Shown here in pieces: positions 33,986 to 44,398 of a DNA stretch of 64,000 bases. The notes under the pieces are model-generated. The model was not told the DNA's origin and searched no databases. It saw nothing but the letters and a program-made list of their open reading frames with translations. Positions within the stretch are counted from its first letter, which is position 1, and every line of letters starts with the position of its first letter. The DNA is from Phaeosaccion multiseriatum (taxonomy: Eukaryota; Ochrophyta, other classes), in assembly GCA_965112735.1 (NCBI GenBank), contig OZ218958.1:558001-622000 (forward strand). The letters are read 5' to 3'. Both the position numbers and the translations under genes were made by a program.

Positions 33986-35302
33986 CATGTGTGTGTGCGT
34001 GTGTGTGAGTTGGGGGAAGGAGAGAGAGGGGAGGGAGGCACTGAGCAGCAAGAAAAAAAAGTCATGGGACAGGTGGTGTGTGTAGGGATTGAAGAGGGAA
34101 AGAGACCCTATGCCCTCATGCCCTCCCTCCCTCCCTCTGTATCACCAACTCCCTCACCGTGCTTGACGAACTCCTGCAGCATGACGGGACGGAAATCAGT
34201 GACGAAGAGATGTGCGTTGAGCCACAGCGCCAAGTCCTCTCCATTTCGAAGCGTAGCGCTCATGCAGATGAGCTGAGTGCTTCTCCCTACAGCAGTTGGT
34301 GATACAACAGTCGGTGCTTCTTTGTTGTCGTTGTTGTTGGTGGTGCTGGAGGTCCCCAGTGGTCCTGATCCACTCACGTTGGGTGCAGAAAGCCCCGCCT
34401 CGCCGGGAAGCGCCCCCGTGGGACCGCGAACACCGCGGTTGCTGCTGCCCTTGACGCATGCAATGTTGCGTTGAACCCCGCTCTCTTGGAGTACCAACTG
34501 CTGCAGCTGGCGCACCTGCCCCCCCCACTCCTGGCCACCTCTCCCTGTAGTCATGTACGATCTTCGCTCCTCTGCCCCGAGTTGAGTGGCCCTGGCAGGG
34601 GGGCCCAGATTGGGGGCCTTGGCGATACCCAAAGACGTGAAGAGCCCCCGCTTCGTCCTGAGTTTTTCGTTGTAAGGATTCTCCACCCGCCTCCGCTCTT
34701 TCGACTGGCCCTCGCCCTCGTCCTTTTGCTCCTGCTCAAGCTTTACCCCGCCTACTATTGGTGCCGCTGTGGCACCAACGGCTGTAGCTACTGCTCTATC
34801 ACCACCTGCCATAGCTGCCGGTGCTGCCGCCCGGCCCTCCCCACCCCCCCCTCCTCCTACTTCCCCTTCCTTTGCCTCAATTGGCAACATGCGCTTTGAA
34901 TCATCCTTCTCAACACCCACGCACCCCATCCCTGAAGAACTTGCTGCAGCAGATTCGGCATCGCCGTCTTTCCCAATTCTCCGAGGCGCATCTCCATCTG
35001 CATCCCCTCCTTCCTTCCCCTCCCCGTGTTGGTGATACGCCGAGGCCCCATGTGGAGGCAAAAGCGGCTGCTGCTGTGCCACCAACTGCCGCTGCTGCCG
35101 CTGTATCACCAACTGCTGCATCTGCTCCAGGTAGCGCAGCTTGGTGAGGAACACCTCCAGCACGAGACCTCTGCCCGCCTCCCCAACCATGTGCAGCTCG
35201 TCCACCACCACCGCCGCCAGCAGAGGGGGAGGAGAAGCAGGAGGATGGCAGTGGATGGGAGGAGGAGGAGGAGGAGGACGAGGGCTTGCATCAAGGTGAT
35301 GA

Positions 35303-35379
<77 letters not shown>

Positions 35380-35849
35380 TCCACTTGCACCACCCGCGGG
35401 GCCGGCAGCCTTTGCATGGGCCCTCTGCTGCCATCCTCCGCCGTGCCTCTCCTTCGCCTCCAGGGGATGGCAACTGACGTGTGCCAGGAAGGCCGTGGTG
35501 GCCATCGCGCTGGCGGTCTGCGGCACGGGTGAATGAATACATTAATGGCGCGGTAAATAGTAATGGCGTGGACGGGATCAAGGGGTGAATGCACTAACGT
35601 CGTGTGAATGGGTTCGGGGCAGAGCAGCAGATGAGATCTAAACAAAGCGGACATGATTTCGTGTCGATATTCCTTCAGTGACTTACGAGGTGGGGGGCGG
35701 TGGTGAGGAGCGTGTTGAGAATGGCGTTGGCCTTTTCAATAGTGCACACGCCTACGTGCACATTCCGGAGGCCTCCGCGGCCTTTGGAGCCCTGAAGGGC
35801 GCGCACCTGAGATCAGAGAGCGGAGGGGGAGGGAGAAAGAGGGGGGAGA

Positions 35850-35919
<70 letters not shown>

Positions 35920-37347
35920 GGAGAGAGGGTCGGTGGGAATGAGAAAGAGAGGGAGAGAGGACAGTGCTTTCGCAGAAATAGAGAGGGAGGGCGAGAGAGG
36001 GGGTGCGGGGGGAGAGAGAGGACAGCGATCGTCTTTTGCTTCTTGCCTTGATGCGCTGTCGTTTGGGCCGCCCCCGATTGTACAAGGAGAAAACACTCTT
36101 GTAGTGCCTTGTCTGCTCATACACCAGGCTCACAAATGGCAGCACCACGAGCACCTGGCGGTTTATTCGCTCATCCCGCATGCCGATATCGCCCCTCTCC
36201 CTCTGATCACCCCTGCTTCCTCCTCCTCCTCCTCCTCCTCCTCCTCCTCCTCCTCCTCCTCCTCCTTCCCCTCCTTCCCCTGCCGCTGCTGCGGCTGGTG
36301 GTGGTGAAACCGCTGCAACTTCTGTAACGCCAAACAGCCTCATCCACATGAGCACTTCCGCCACCATGGTCTTTCCCCCAGACGTAGGAGCCGAGTAAAC
36401 GATGCTGCTGCGCCCCTCCAGCACGCTGCGATTGCCACTGAGGCACTCCACCTTCAGGGAGGAGGAACAAGAGAAGGAAGGAGGGAAGGGAGGGAGGGAA
36501 ATAGGGAGGAGGGAGGGAGGGAGGGAGGGAGAGGCGGTGAGTGCCTTGCATTGATGCACACACGCACACACGCACGCACCTGCCAGGGATAGAAATGGCT
36601 CACCCCCCTGCTCTCGTAAAAGTCCACGAGGCTGGAGGGCAGCCCCCACAAGCGGAACAACAGCCGCACGCTCGTCTCTGTCTCGGGGGCGGTCTGCGCT
36701 TCTCCCCGTGCCTTTGCCTGGTCCAACGGAGGCGCCCGGTGTCCATCTCTGACAGTATGTTTGCCGTAGGGGTTTGCGAGGGGCGCCCTCTCAGAGGCTG
36801 GTACTGCTGCTGTATCAATGACTGCTGCTCCTGCTGCTGCTCCTGCTGCCACAGTAGCTGCTGCCGCTGCCGTGGGCGGAGATGACAATGATGGCGGCAG
36901 AGCAATGGATGAGGAGCTCGGGGGCGCTCCAAGAGGTGCTGCGCTAGCCCGAGGCGGGGGCTGGTAGCCCTCTTTTACTGCCTCCGGTGCTAGTGCAGGG
37001 GCTGCTGCTACTGCTGCTGCTACTTCTGCTGCTGCTGATGCCGAACAGGACGATGGAGGCGGAGACGTAGGAGGCCGATGGAGAGGGGGGCTGGGAGCTG
37101 GATAATGACCCTGGCGTTGTCTACGACCTGCTCCTTCCTTCTCATCACCATGCCCACACCCCATAAGGTTTCTCGGATGGTGGTCAGTGTATCCCCGCCC
37201 CTCAGCCTGCTGTCGGCGCTTCTGCCCATCCTGATCCTCCACCCTCTGCCTCTTGCGGTTCCTCGTCTGGCGCGCCTCCTCCTCCATCCGCTGGATCTCC
37301 ACCAGGGAGGAAGGGCTCAACGGCACCTCATCCCAGTCGACGTCCAT
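19019..37347 (-). CDS. POLQ: DNA polymerase theta (helicase-polymerase fusion)
   Basis: Homologue of DNA polymerase theta, the enzyme of microhomology-mediated end joining. An N-terminal superfamily 2 helicase and a C-terminal family A polymerase lie in the expected order on one strand. I start it at [10 protein letters not shown] (37347), though the frame is open upstream to 37851. Helicase exons include 36580-37347, up to 36451 (APTSGGKT), 35687-35806 ([14 protein letters not shown]), up to 35517 ([18 protein letters not shown]), 33783-33903, 33089-33594, 32896-32968 and 31701-32630 (MAGRAGRAG). The exon near 30583-30662 ([21 protein letters not shown]) matches the conserved helicase C-terminal region. 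Polymerase exons run from about 28.7 kb to 19019. Many inserts are low complexity (Gly, Glu, Gln), and an insert of roughly 500 residues precedes motif A. Several minor exons are unresolved. The dispersed word is translated repeatedly (QQLVIQ, AVGDT, DHQLL). Confidence 0.9.
21386..21624. repeat. (ACTC)n-rich tract in POLQ intron
   Basis: ACTC tetranucleotides with CACC/CACG interruptions, between the motif A and motif B exons of POLQ. Confidence 0.9.
22136..22197. repeat. (TCC)n tract in POLQ insert before motif A
   Basis: Twenty TCC units. On the minus strand they code a Glu run within the large polymerase insertion. Confidence 0.9.
25691..26388. repeat. Three (TCC)n arrays in the POLQ central region
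   Basis: Arrays at about 25691-25792, 25975-26085 and 26319-26388. All stay open on the minus strand as Gly or Glu codons, so frame continuity here is no evidence for coding. Confidence 0.9.
29506..30390. repeat. Degenerate GGGTGA hexamer arrays in POLQ intron
   Basis: Arrays at 29506-29640 and 29940-30390 of GGGTGA with GGGTTA, GGGTCA and GGGCGA variants, resembling telomeric repeats. They flank a short POLQ exon (about 29800-29930). Confidence 0.85.
33922..33998. repeat. (GT)n tract in POLQ intron
   Basis: About 33 GT units between helicase exons, near the acceptor on the minus strand. Confidence 0.92.
35303..35377. repeat. (TTG)n array coding polyglutamine in POLQ helicase
   Basis: About 24 TTG units. 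On the minus strand they read as CAA, a poly-Gln run in the frame that continues to DELH. Confidence 0.85.
35850..35918. repeat. (GA)n tract in POLQ intron
   Basis: A GAGA-rich run with GGGA breaks between helicase exons. Confidence 0.9.
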
Positions 37348-37849
37348 CCTCTCGCTCCCACACCTCACATTGCTGGCGCCTTTTCGGTGCTTCCTCTCCT
37401 CCTCTCCCAACGCTCTCCTCTTCCCTTCCTCTCTCCTCTCCTCTCTTCGCCTAACCTTCCCCAAGAGTAGAGAGGTTCCCCAGGAAATGTCCCCGATCAC
37501 GGGAAGCACCAGACCAAGCACCAGCTGGCAAGCACAAGGCCTAACAAAGACTTTCTCTTTGCAAAAAAAAAAAAAAAAAGCGCCAACGAAGTGAGAAAGG
37601 TGGTTGTTTGAGTAACAGTTGGCGCAAAAGAACCCTTTTTTTTGGACTGAAGACAAAACACAGAGCAGTAAATAATACACAGAAGCAGCAGCCGTGGGGT
37701 AGGAGCTGGGGACCGCCAGTGCTGAAGTCGGAAAGGAGGAAGCGCACGGAGGTGCCGCCCCAGGGATCTCAAAGGGGCTTTGGTGGTGGAAGGCTCTAGA
37801 GGCGAGGGCACAAGCAGGCTGAGGGCTGTGACAGGCGGTGGCCGAAGCC
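37348..37849. promoter_or_regulatory. Divergent intergenic region, POLQ / TAZ gene
   Basis: This roughly 500 bp gap separates the assumed POLQ start (minus) from the TAZ gene start (plus), so it should hold both promoters. It contains an A17 run near 37562-37579. The polymerase frame stays open on the minus strand through the gap, so a longer POLQ N-terminus remains possible. No specific factor site is recognised. Confidence 0.4.
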
Positions 37850-40800
37850 ATGGTCGAGAGCGTCGAGGGGGAGGCTCCTCAAGGGAACCAAGAGCATGAT
37901 GGTGCGGTGGGTGATTACTATACGACAAGGAGCGACGGTGGTCAGCACACACAAGGCGCGGGTTTGACTCCGCAACAGCAGCAACAGCAACGCAACAAGG
38001 CCGTCAGTCGCCACATGCGGCAGCGACTTCTCCTCCTCCTTCACGCCGGGCAGTGCACCGCAGGTGAGTTGATCGCCCCCTCGAACGGGTTTGTTGCGGT
38101 GTATTTTTGACCAGTCTTGGGACTCAGGGAATGGGGCGGACGCAATTTTTCCTATAATCTTTGCTCTGACGCTGATGCCCCTCCTCCTCCTCTACCCCGC
38201 TCCTTTCCCCCGCTTTTCAACCTCGGCATCCTCGCTCCTTCTGCCCTCTCTTTCTGTTGCCCTCCCTCACCCATTCGCTGTACTCACTCCTTCTTCCGCG
38301 GTTCTTCCACCCCACTCTGCCCGTTCTCAATCTCCGTCGCTCTACTGCCAACCAATCGAATGTCGCTGCTGTTTGCTTCCGTCGCACTCCTGAGAAGGTT
38401 CTGAAGAGTGTTCGGTGATGCCCAACTGCGCCGCCGCTCGAAAACTCCTCCAGCACATTGCTCTGTGCCCCGCTCTTTTGCCGAGGAGGAGAAGCCCAAC
38501 GGCTGCAGGCAATAGTACTGGCAGTGACAAGAAGGAGGAGCCTCCTAGCGCAACGACCGTCACCGCTGCTCAAGGAGGAGGGGGCTCACCGGAGCGCTCT
38601 GAAGACGGCCCCTATCCACACTTCGAGGTGATTCCTCCGGCGTGCTCGGTGCCGCACTGCCCGAGCTCTGCGCTGCTCCTCGCCCATTATGGGAGCTGTC
38701 AGAGCCGCTGGTGCGCCACCTGTGCTCCCGTTAGAGAGGCGCTTGGTCGTCTGCCGGCACCAGGACCGCGGCCAGCAGCAGTAGCGAAGCGGCGAGCAGA
38801 AGTGGAGCCAGCAGCGGCAGTACTTGGTGATACAGTAGTGGGGGGGGAAGCGCAAGGGACCGGGCAGGGGAGTCAAGCTCTGCTGATGAGTGGTGCGACA
38901 GCAGAAATCCGAACGACGCCGGCTGTTGTACCACCGTCTGCTACTGCTGTACCACCAACTGGTGGGTACTCTCGCTCCACTGGGGGTGGGGGAGAGGCCT
39001 CTAGCTGGAGCGAGCCCCTCCCGGAGGAGCAGGGCAGAGTCCACGACGGCAATGAAGGATCAGGGCTGGCAGTAATGCCGATACTGAAGTCGTTAGCTTT
39101 GGATCAGGATCCGTGGCATCCGGCGGCGGTGGCCCCTGCTTCTGCCTCTGCATCAACTGGGAGTAGTTTCGCTGCCGTCCGAGTGCCCCCCACTCCTCAG
39201 TCCGGCCATGGCACCGCTACTCGCACTGGTACCAGCGGTGACATGATGGACAAAGGAGGAGGTGGAGGAGGGGGAGGAGGTGGAGGAGGCGGAGGAGGGG
39301 GAGTAGGAGGAGGAGGCCATCCGACGCCGGCGCGAAGGGCCCCCACGCCCAAGGGGACGCGAATGGCCACAAAGGGGACGCGAATGAAGTTCTCAAGGGT
39401 GCGCAGGAATCGGTCGCCGAATGCAGCGACTTCAGCAGCAGCAGCAGCCGCAGCAACAGCAGTTGGTGACACAGCAGCAGCATCACCTCCACCTCATCTG
39501 GTGCCGTCTATTGAGGCGGGTTCGAAGCGTAGATCGCAGTCAGCAAACCTTGAACCTTCTCCTCCTCTTTCTCCTCCTTCTCTTCCTCCTCCTTCACCTA
39601 CTTCTTCTGCTACCCCCCCCCCGGCAAGTGGCGGTGAGCCACCGATGCATCAGGCCTCGCTGCCTCTCAAGAAGAGTCTGCAAGTACGCCTGATGGCGGA
39701 GCAAGAGAAGGTGGAGGCAAAGCAGGGGAGAGTGGCAGTGGATGGTGAGGAGAAGGAGAAGGAGGAGGAGGTTCATCAGAGGAGGATGGCAGTGGATGGG
39801 GAAGAGGCCAAGCAAGCGGAGGCACAGCAGAGGAGTAGTCACATAGAGGCAGAGCAGCGACAGCCTGATCGGCGACGAAGCAGGAAGAGGATGCGAGCCG
39901 AGGAGGATCCGACCGAGCAAACTGACGCCCGAGCCCCCTTCGCTGATGCCCCGTCGACGCGAACGCGTGAGCTGACCCCACGCGTAGAGCCACCACACGA
40001 AGCACAGGTAGCGCATGAGCCTTTGTTGACTGACCTTTCCCGAGTTGGAGCCGTCCACCACAACGGCGACTCGGAGTCCTGCCGCACCGATCAAGACAAC
40101 TCGCAGCAGCCCTGTCACCAGCCAAAAGGGACTCAGAGAGAGGAGCTTGGCTCCGAGTCGGGGCATCCTGATACGAATCGGGCATCCGACAGTAGAGAGG
40201 GCCCGGAGAACGGAGCGGTACTTGTCGACGCCTCTTCGTCGAGACAGGGGAAGGAAGGGAAGGGTTTCCGACTCGAGGCACAGGAGCAGGTGGTCCATGG
40301 TTGGCAGCACGGAGAGAGTGCGAGTACTGAGAGTGAGAGTCAGTGCAATTGGGGCCCGACGGAGCTGAGGAGGAGGGTTTCCGAGCGGAGGATAATAAGG
40401 AGCCGACGGAGCCTGAGTCGGAGCCGGAGTCCCAGTCCCAGTCACGACCGTCCCGATCGTACGGTCACTGGGAGTGACCGCTGGAAACCGCCGCTGCCGC
40501 CATCGGAGCGAGGAGAAGGGCCTCCTATCGGATTTGAGAGAGGACACGACGACCCTGACCATTGCCACGACGAGGCTGTGCGGCAGCTCCGGCAGCAGCA
40601 GGAGCAGGAGGAAGAGCTCATCTTTCGTCAGAAGGAGGCCGCGCGGTTCTATGCTACTCCTTCCGCGGTTCCTGTCGAGCAGCCGCAGCCGCAGATACTG
40701 ACGCAGCCGCAGCAGTTGGTGATCCAGCAGGGGGAAGACCACGGGAAAGTCCAGCCACATGCTCAGTCAAAGACGGGGAAGCACAAGATGCTGAAGAAGG

Positions 40801-42263
40801 AGGAAGCCGAGGAGGGCGTACGAGTCGAGAATGAGAAGGAGGAGGACGACGAGGAGGAGGAGGAGGAGGAGGAGGAGGAGAAGGAGAAGGAGGAAGAGGA
40901 GGAGGAGGAGGAGAAGGAGGAAGAGGAGGAGAACGAGGAGAACGAGGAGGAGAGCGAGAAGGAGGACGACAAGGAGGACGACGAGGATGGCGAGGGGGCG
41001 GGGGATGCGAAGGAGAATGACTGCCAGGAGCAGGCAAAGGAGGGGGATGGGAAGCAGGGGCGTGGGAAGAAGGGGGATGGGAAAGAGGGAGAGGAGGATG
41101 GGAAGGAGGGAGGGGGTGAGAAGGACGGAAAGGAGGATGAGAGCAAGGAGGAGAAGGAGAACATGGACACGGAGGAGGAGGAGAAGGAGAACGAATCGAC
41201 AGAGAAGGATGAGGAGGGTTTCCGAGTCCGGGACGAGCGACGTATTCTCATGCAGCACGCTGCCTCCTGCCAGCAGCTCTTCTGCCGATTCTCTCCCCTC
41301 TGCGCTCGGGGCAAGGCTCTTCTGAAGCACCAACGCAAGTGCGACATCGCCCCCGGGGGCTGCAAGGTGTGCGTGGCCCTTGCTCACGTGCGGCCGCCCT
41401 CTCCTCCTCCGCTGCCGCCTTATGCAGGCTCTCAGACAGTTGCTGCCATGGGCATAAGCTTCAGCAGCAGCAGCAACAGCAACAGCAGCAGGAGGAGCAG
41501 CAGCAGCAAGGAGAGTCGGAGCTCTAGTGGTAGCAGGAGCAGGAGCAGCAGCAGCAGCAGCAGCAGCAGGCGTAGAAGCGGCGGCGGTCGCTCCTCGTGC
41601 TCTTCGTCACCCGATGCGAGCCCCGCCCGGCGGTATCGCGACGACGCTGCTGTATCACCAACCGCGTCACATCATCATCCGTCCGACTCAGCCTTAGCCT
41701 TGCTGAAACGGGGGTTGTTCACAGACCCACCTCCTCGCCCCCCCTCGCGGAGCCACAAGAAGCGCAACAAGACGAAGAAGAAGACCCACCACCACCGTCA
41801 TCACCAACATCGTCATGTGCCCCACGATGGCCGTGAGCAGCAGCATGGAAGGAGTGGTAGCAGCAGCAGCAGCAGCAGCAGCAGTCGTGGCAGTGGTAGT
41901 GGCAGCAGAGGTGGTATTGCCGTTGGTGGTGCGAGTCAGCAACAGCGTCGCCAAGCGGGGGACTCGGACGAGGTGAGGATGCCTCCCCCTCGCACGCGGC
42001 CCCGCCACAGGCACCGTGGCCGGAGTCAGAGGTGTCAGGACGATGACCGGAGTCAGAGGTGTCAAGAGGAGAATGCACGGCCCACAATTACTGCCGCTGC
42101 AGTATCACCAACTGCTGCGGCTACTGTTGCGGCGGCTACTCCCCTTTCTACGAAGGTTGCGGGGATCGATTCCGGCGAGAGGCTCGCGCGGGAAGGAGGG
42201 TTTACAGCAGCAGCCCCTGTCTCCAGCGCCAGCGGGCTAAGCGGGGGCAGCACCATCGCCTGA
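37850..42263 (+). CDS. TAZ-type zinc-finger protein, acidic and Ser/Arg-rich
   Basis: Two exons, 37850-38063 and 38395-42263, join in phase (GT-AG, the acceptor being TGAG before AAGGTT) into 1360 residues. The splice rebuilds an N-terminal TAZ1-like domain: RLLLLLHAGQC, then CSVMPNCAAARKLLQHIALC, an insert of about 60 residues, then CSVPHCPSSALLLAHYGSC and RWCATC. A second TAZ-like domain lies near the C-terminus (about 41236-41390: ILMQHAASCQQLFC, then CARGKALLKHQRKC and GGCKVC). TAZ domains bind transcription factors in CBP/p300, but no acetyltransferase, bromodomain or KIX domain is visible. Between the domains is a long disordered region with acidic Glu/Lys tracts and SR-like SRSRSPSPS; the tail is Ser-rich. 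The dispersed word is translated at least six times within the second exon, in several frames. A transcription-adaptor role is inferred. Confidence 0.85.
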
Positions 42264-42371
42264 CACTTGTTACTAAACCCGGGGGGGGGGGGGGGCAGCA
42301 GCATTGGTCAGCATCAAAGCCACGCCTTCGTCCTCGACCTCATCACCCCCCTGGGGGATGGCAGTGGATGA

Positions 42372-42393
42372 GTCGTCGGTATGCACCGACGAC
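42372..42393. repeat. Perfect 9-bp inverted repeat, 4-nt loop
   Basis: GTCGTCGGT, ATGC, ACCGACGAC: a perfect 9-bp stem with a 4-nt loop, about 110 bp past the TAZ gene stop. It may be a 3' UTR hairpin. Confidence 0.7.
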
Positions 42394-42422
42394 TGGGGTG
42401 AGAGGTGAGAGGCGAAGAGCGT

Positions 42423-42470
42423 CTGTAGGCGAAGGCCTCTGTAGGCGAAGGCCTCTGTAGGCGAAGGCCT
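42423..42470. repeat. 16-bp tandem repeat, three copies
   Basis: The unit CTGTAGGCGAAGGCCT is repeated three times head to tail without mismatch, in the 3' flank of the TAZ gene. Confidence 0.8.
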
Positions 42471-42706
42471 GGCTGTCCGATGAATGGTGGGGCCAGGGAA
42501 AGGGTTCAAAGGAAGGGGCGGGGAAAGGGGGCGCCCATTGTACATACAGTGGAGGACGGAGGGGAGGAGGGATGTGAGGTGGTAGTTAGGGGAAGAAGGG
42601 GAAGAAGGGGGGGGTGGGGGGTTAGAGACTTTTCCATCGGACATGTGAGACTTGCCCCCTGTGTGGTCGGGAGCCATAGCTGGGAAACTTTCAACCTTTG
42701 ATCTAG

Positions 42707-42716
42707 AATAAATAAA
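42707..42716 (+). terminator. Polyadenylation signal-like AATAAATAAA
   Basis: An overlapping pair of AATAAA hexamers about 450 bp past the TAZ gene stop is the best poly(A) signal candidate for that gene. The match is to the generic eukaryotic hexamer only; the signal used by this organism is unknown. Confidence 0.45.
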
Positions 42717-42847
42717 ATCTTTAAGAGCTCCTTCCGACTCTTCCCCCTGTCTTGTTGCTGCTGCGGTGGTGCTTTGTCCTGCCTTCCGTTACTTCCTCGA
42801 CACTACAACTGTAGAATAACATTACTTCACTTTGCCCCTGCTTCACT

Positions 42848-43203
42848 GGCTCCCTCGCCTAGTTGAAGCCTGACTGCCGGTTTGACCTTTCTGTCGTCTA
42901 CGTGCACACTGGACCCACGCACCCACCCACGCACCGTGGTACTGCGAGAGCCCCGTGGCAACGCGATACGATACCCGCACCACCCCCCCCTCTCCATCAC
43001 CCTCCCCTACGGCACCCCCCCCCCCGGGTCCGAGGGCCTTGCTGCGCATAGCTGCTTAGGAAATTCGCCACCGCAGAAGCTTTCGCCACTGCCGAAGCTC
43101 CCTCGCCTAGCTAGAAGCCTGAGTGTGCCGCTGTGATCTTTCTGCCGTCCACGTACACACTGGACCCTTCGACCCACGCACCGATGAGACTGTGTGAGAG
43201 CCC
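42848..43203. repeat. Imperfect direct repeat of about 105 bp, two copies
   Basis: Copy 1 at about 42848-42955 and copy 2 at about 43097-43203 share GCTCCCTCGCCTAG, GAAGCCTGA, GTCCACGTACACACTGGACC-like and GAGAGCCC segments in the same order. Neither copy codes for a recognisable protein. Confidence 0.65.
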
Positions 43204-43384
43204 GACCGCTCATCACGACACTGTTGCCGCTCATCGAGTCACTGGCGTTGCCACTCATGCGGAGGCTGGTGCCTGAGCTACCGCTGCTGCTGCTCATCAT
43301 CACGCTTGACCCACCTTCACTGGAGCTGGACATCCAGGAGGAAGAGGAAGAGGAGTGCGATCGCCTCGGAGCGCCGGAGAAGAC

Positions 43385-44398
43385 TCAGGAGGAGCGAGTG
43401 CGTCTCCTCAAGGCACCACCACTCATGACCATACCATCAGGGCCCGTCGACAGGCTTGAGCCGGGACCAGTCATCGCCATGCCGCCACGGTCCATAGAAA
43501 GGCTGGAACCACCCAAGCCACTGTGTATCTCCTCTCCGCTCCGGCCCATCGAGACGCTGGAGCTGAATCCATCGAATTCACTGGAGCTAGACGTGCTGCC
43601 TGCACCATTGCCGCTGGAGCTCTGAGAGTCCCAGTGTGAGTGTCTGGGAGCAGCGACACAGGCGGCAGTGGTGGAGGTGGTGGTGCCGCTCGAGACGGCG
43701 GCAGTACTGGTGCCTCTCGAAGGGGCGAGAGTGGGGCTAGTGGCGGCCATGAGTGCGGGCTTGCTGTTGGGCCCCTCGTAGGTTCCACGCACGGTGACCT
43801 TGGTGCCATTGCCATGCGCCACGATAGCGTAGACGTTCTTCCTCACCGCGATGTTGGTATCCGACCCATGTGTCTCAATATCGGAGGCGTTCCCGCGAAC
43901 GTTGATGGTGACTCCCGAGACGTGGCATGTGATGGAGACAGCGTCCCCCGCCAAGTTGATGGTCGTCCCGGCCGGATACGACGACGCGGAGGAGGTAGAA
44001 TGAGCCCCTCTGGTGTTGCGAGTCGACGTTTCAGAAGGAACGACTGGGGCTTTGGGCAGCGCGTGGGAAGCCCCATTGGCTTCCATGGTGCACCCGGATC
44101 CATGCGCCACGACCGAGTAGGAGCCCTTCCCTACCACGATGTTTGTATTTTCTCCATGGGTGTTGATGAAGGAGGCTTCCTCTCCGATCCGGATGTGGTT
44201 GCGGGTCCCACGGCATGTGATCGATGAGACGCTGCCACTCACATTGACGGTGGTGCCCGCTGCGAAGCACTCCACTGACAGAGTGCCATCGCTCTCGTTG
44301 GTAGACACGGTGGTGGTTCCGCTCTTCCCGTGGGTTGTTCCCTTCTCGGCGGAGGCACCCCGCTTGATGACCTTGTTCTTGACCGCAGTATGCACCAT
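43385..44398 (-). CDS. Unknown protein with Gly/Thr-rich beta-type repeats
   Basis: 337 residues from MVHTAVKNKV. An acceptor-like TTGACAG lies just upstream, so a short 5' exon is possible; the frame is open to 44713. The core holds two similar blocks of about 60 residues built from short V/I-rich strands: AAGTTVNVSGSVSSITCRG, GENTNIVVGKGSYSVVAHGS and then PAGTTINLAGDAVSITCHVS, GSDTNIAVRKNVYAIVAHGN. Each block ends with an AHG-x-G(C/T) phrase. The spacing recalls beta-helix or DUF3060-like repeats, which is a tentative likeness only. The C-terminal third is Ser/Thr/Gly-rich and ends RRRTRSS. No clear signal peptide follows the chosen start, though an upstream hydrophobic stretch (VFLIFSFASLPLSSFTL) would act as one if translated. 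Confidence 0.6.
   Translation of the reverse strand: MVHTAVKNKVIKRGASAEKGTTHGKSGTTTVSTNESDGTLSVECFAAGTTVNVSGSVSSITCRGTRNHIRIGEEASFINTHGENTNIVVGKGSYSVVAHGSGCTMEANGASHALPKAPVVPSETSTRNTRGAHSTSSASSYPAGTTINLAGDAVSITCHVSGVTINVRGNASDIETHGSDTNIAVRKNVYAIVAHGNGTKVTVRGTYEGPNSKPALMAATSPTLAPSRGTSTAAVSSGTTTSTTAACVAAPRHSHWDSQSSSGNGAGSTSSSSEFDGFSSSVSMGRSGEEIHSGLGGSSLSMDRGGMAMTGPGSSLSTGPDGMVMSGGALRRRTRSS

Larger units (their letters stand above)
31701..36451 (-). other. POLQ helicase core
   Basis: All diagnostic helicase motifs are present: Walker A as [15 protein letters not shown] (exon ending at 36451), the polymerase theta/HELQ-type Walker [12 protein letters not shown] (about 35190), motif III as [10 protein letters not shown] (about 34265), motif V as VATSTLSAG then VNLPATRVV (split by an intron, 32896 to about 32630), and motif VI as [12 protein letters not shown] (about 32545). 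DELH rather than DEAH/DECH is typical of this family. A CAA-coded polyglutamine run (35303-35376) precedes DELH. A GC donor (AAG|GCAAGA, about 36047) seems to be needed to leave the Walker A exon. Confidence 0.85.
42264..43384. other. Convergent 3' intergenic region with repeats
   Basis: No gene is supported. It contains a perfect hairpin, a three-copy 16-bp tandem, a polyadenylation-like AATAAA and an imperfect direct repeat of about 105 bp, each listed separately, plus C-rich tracts near 42980-43025. Confidence 0.6.
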
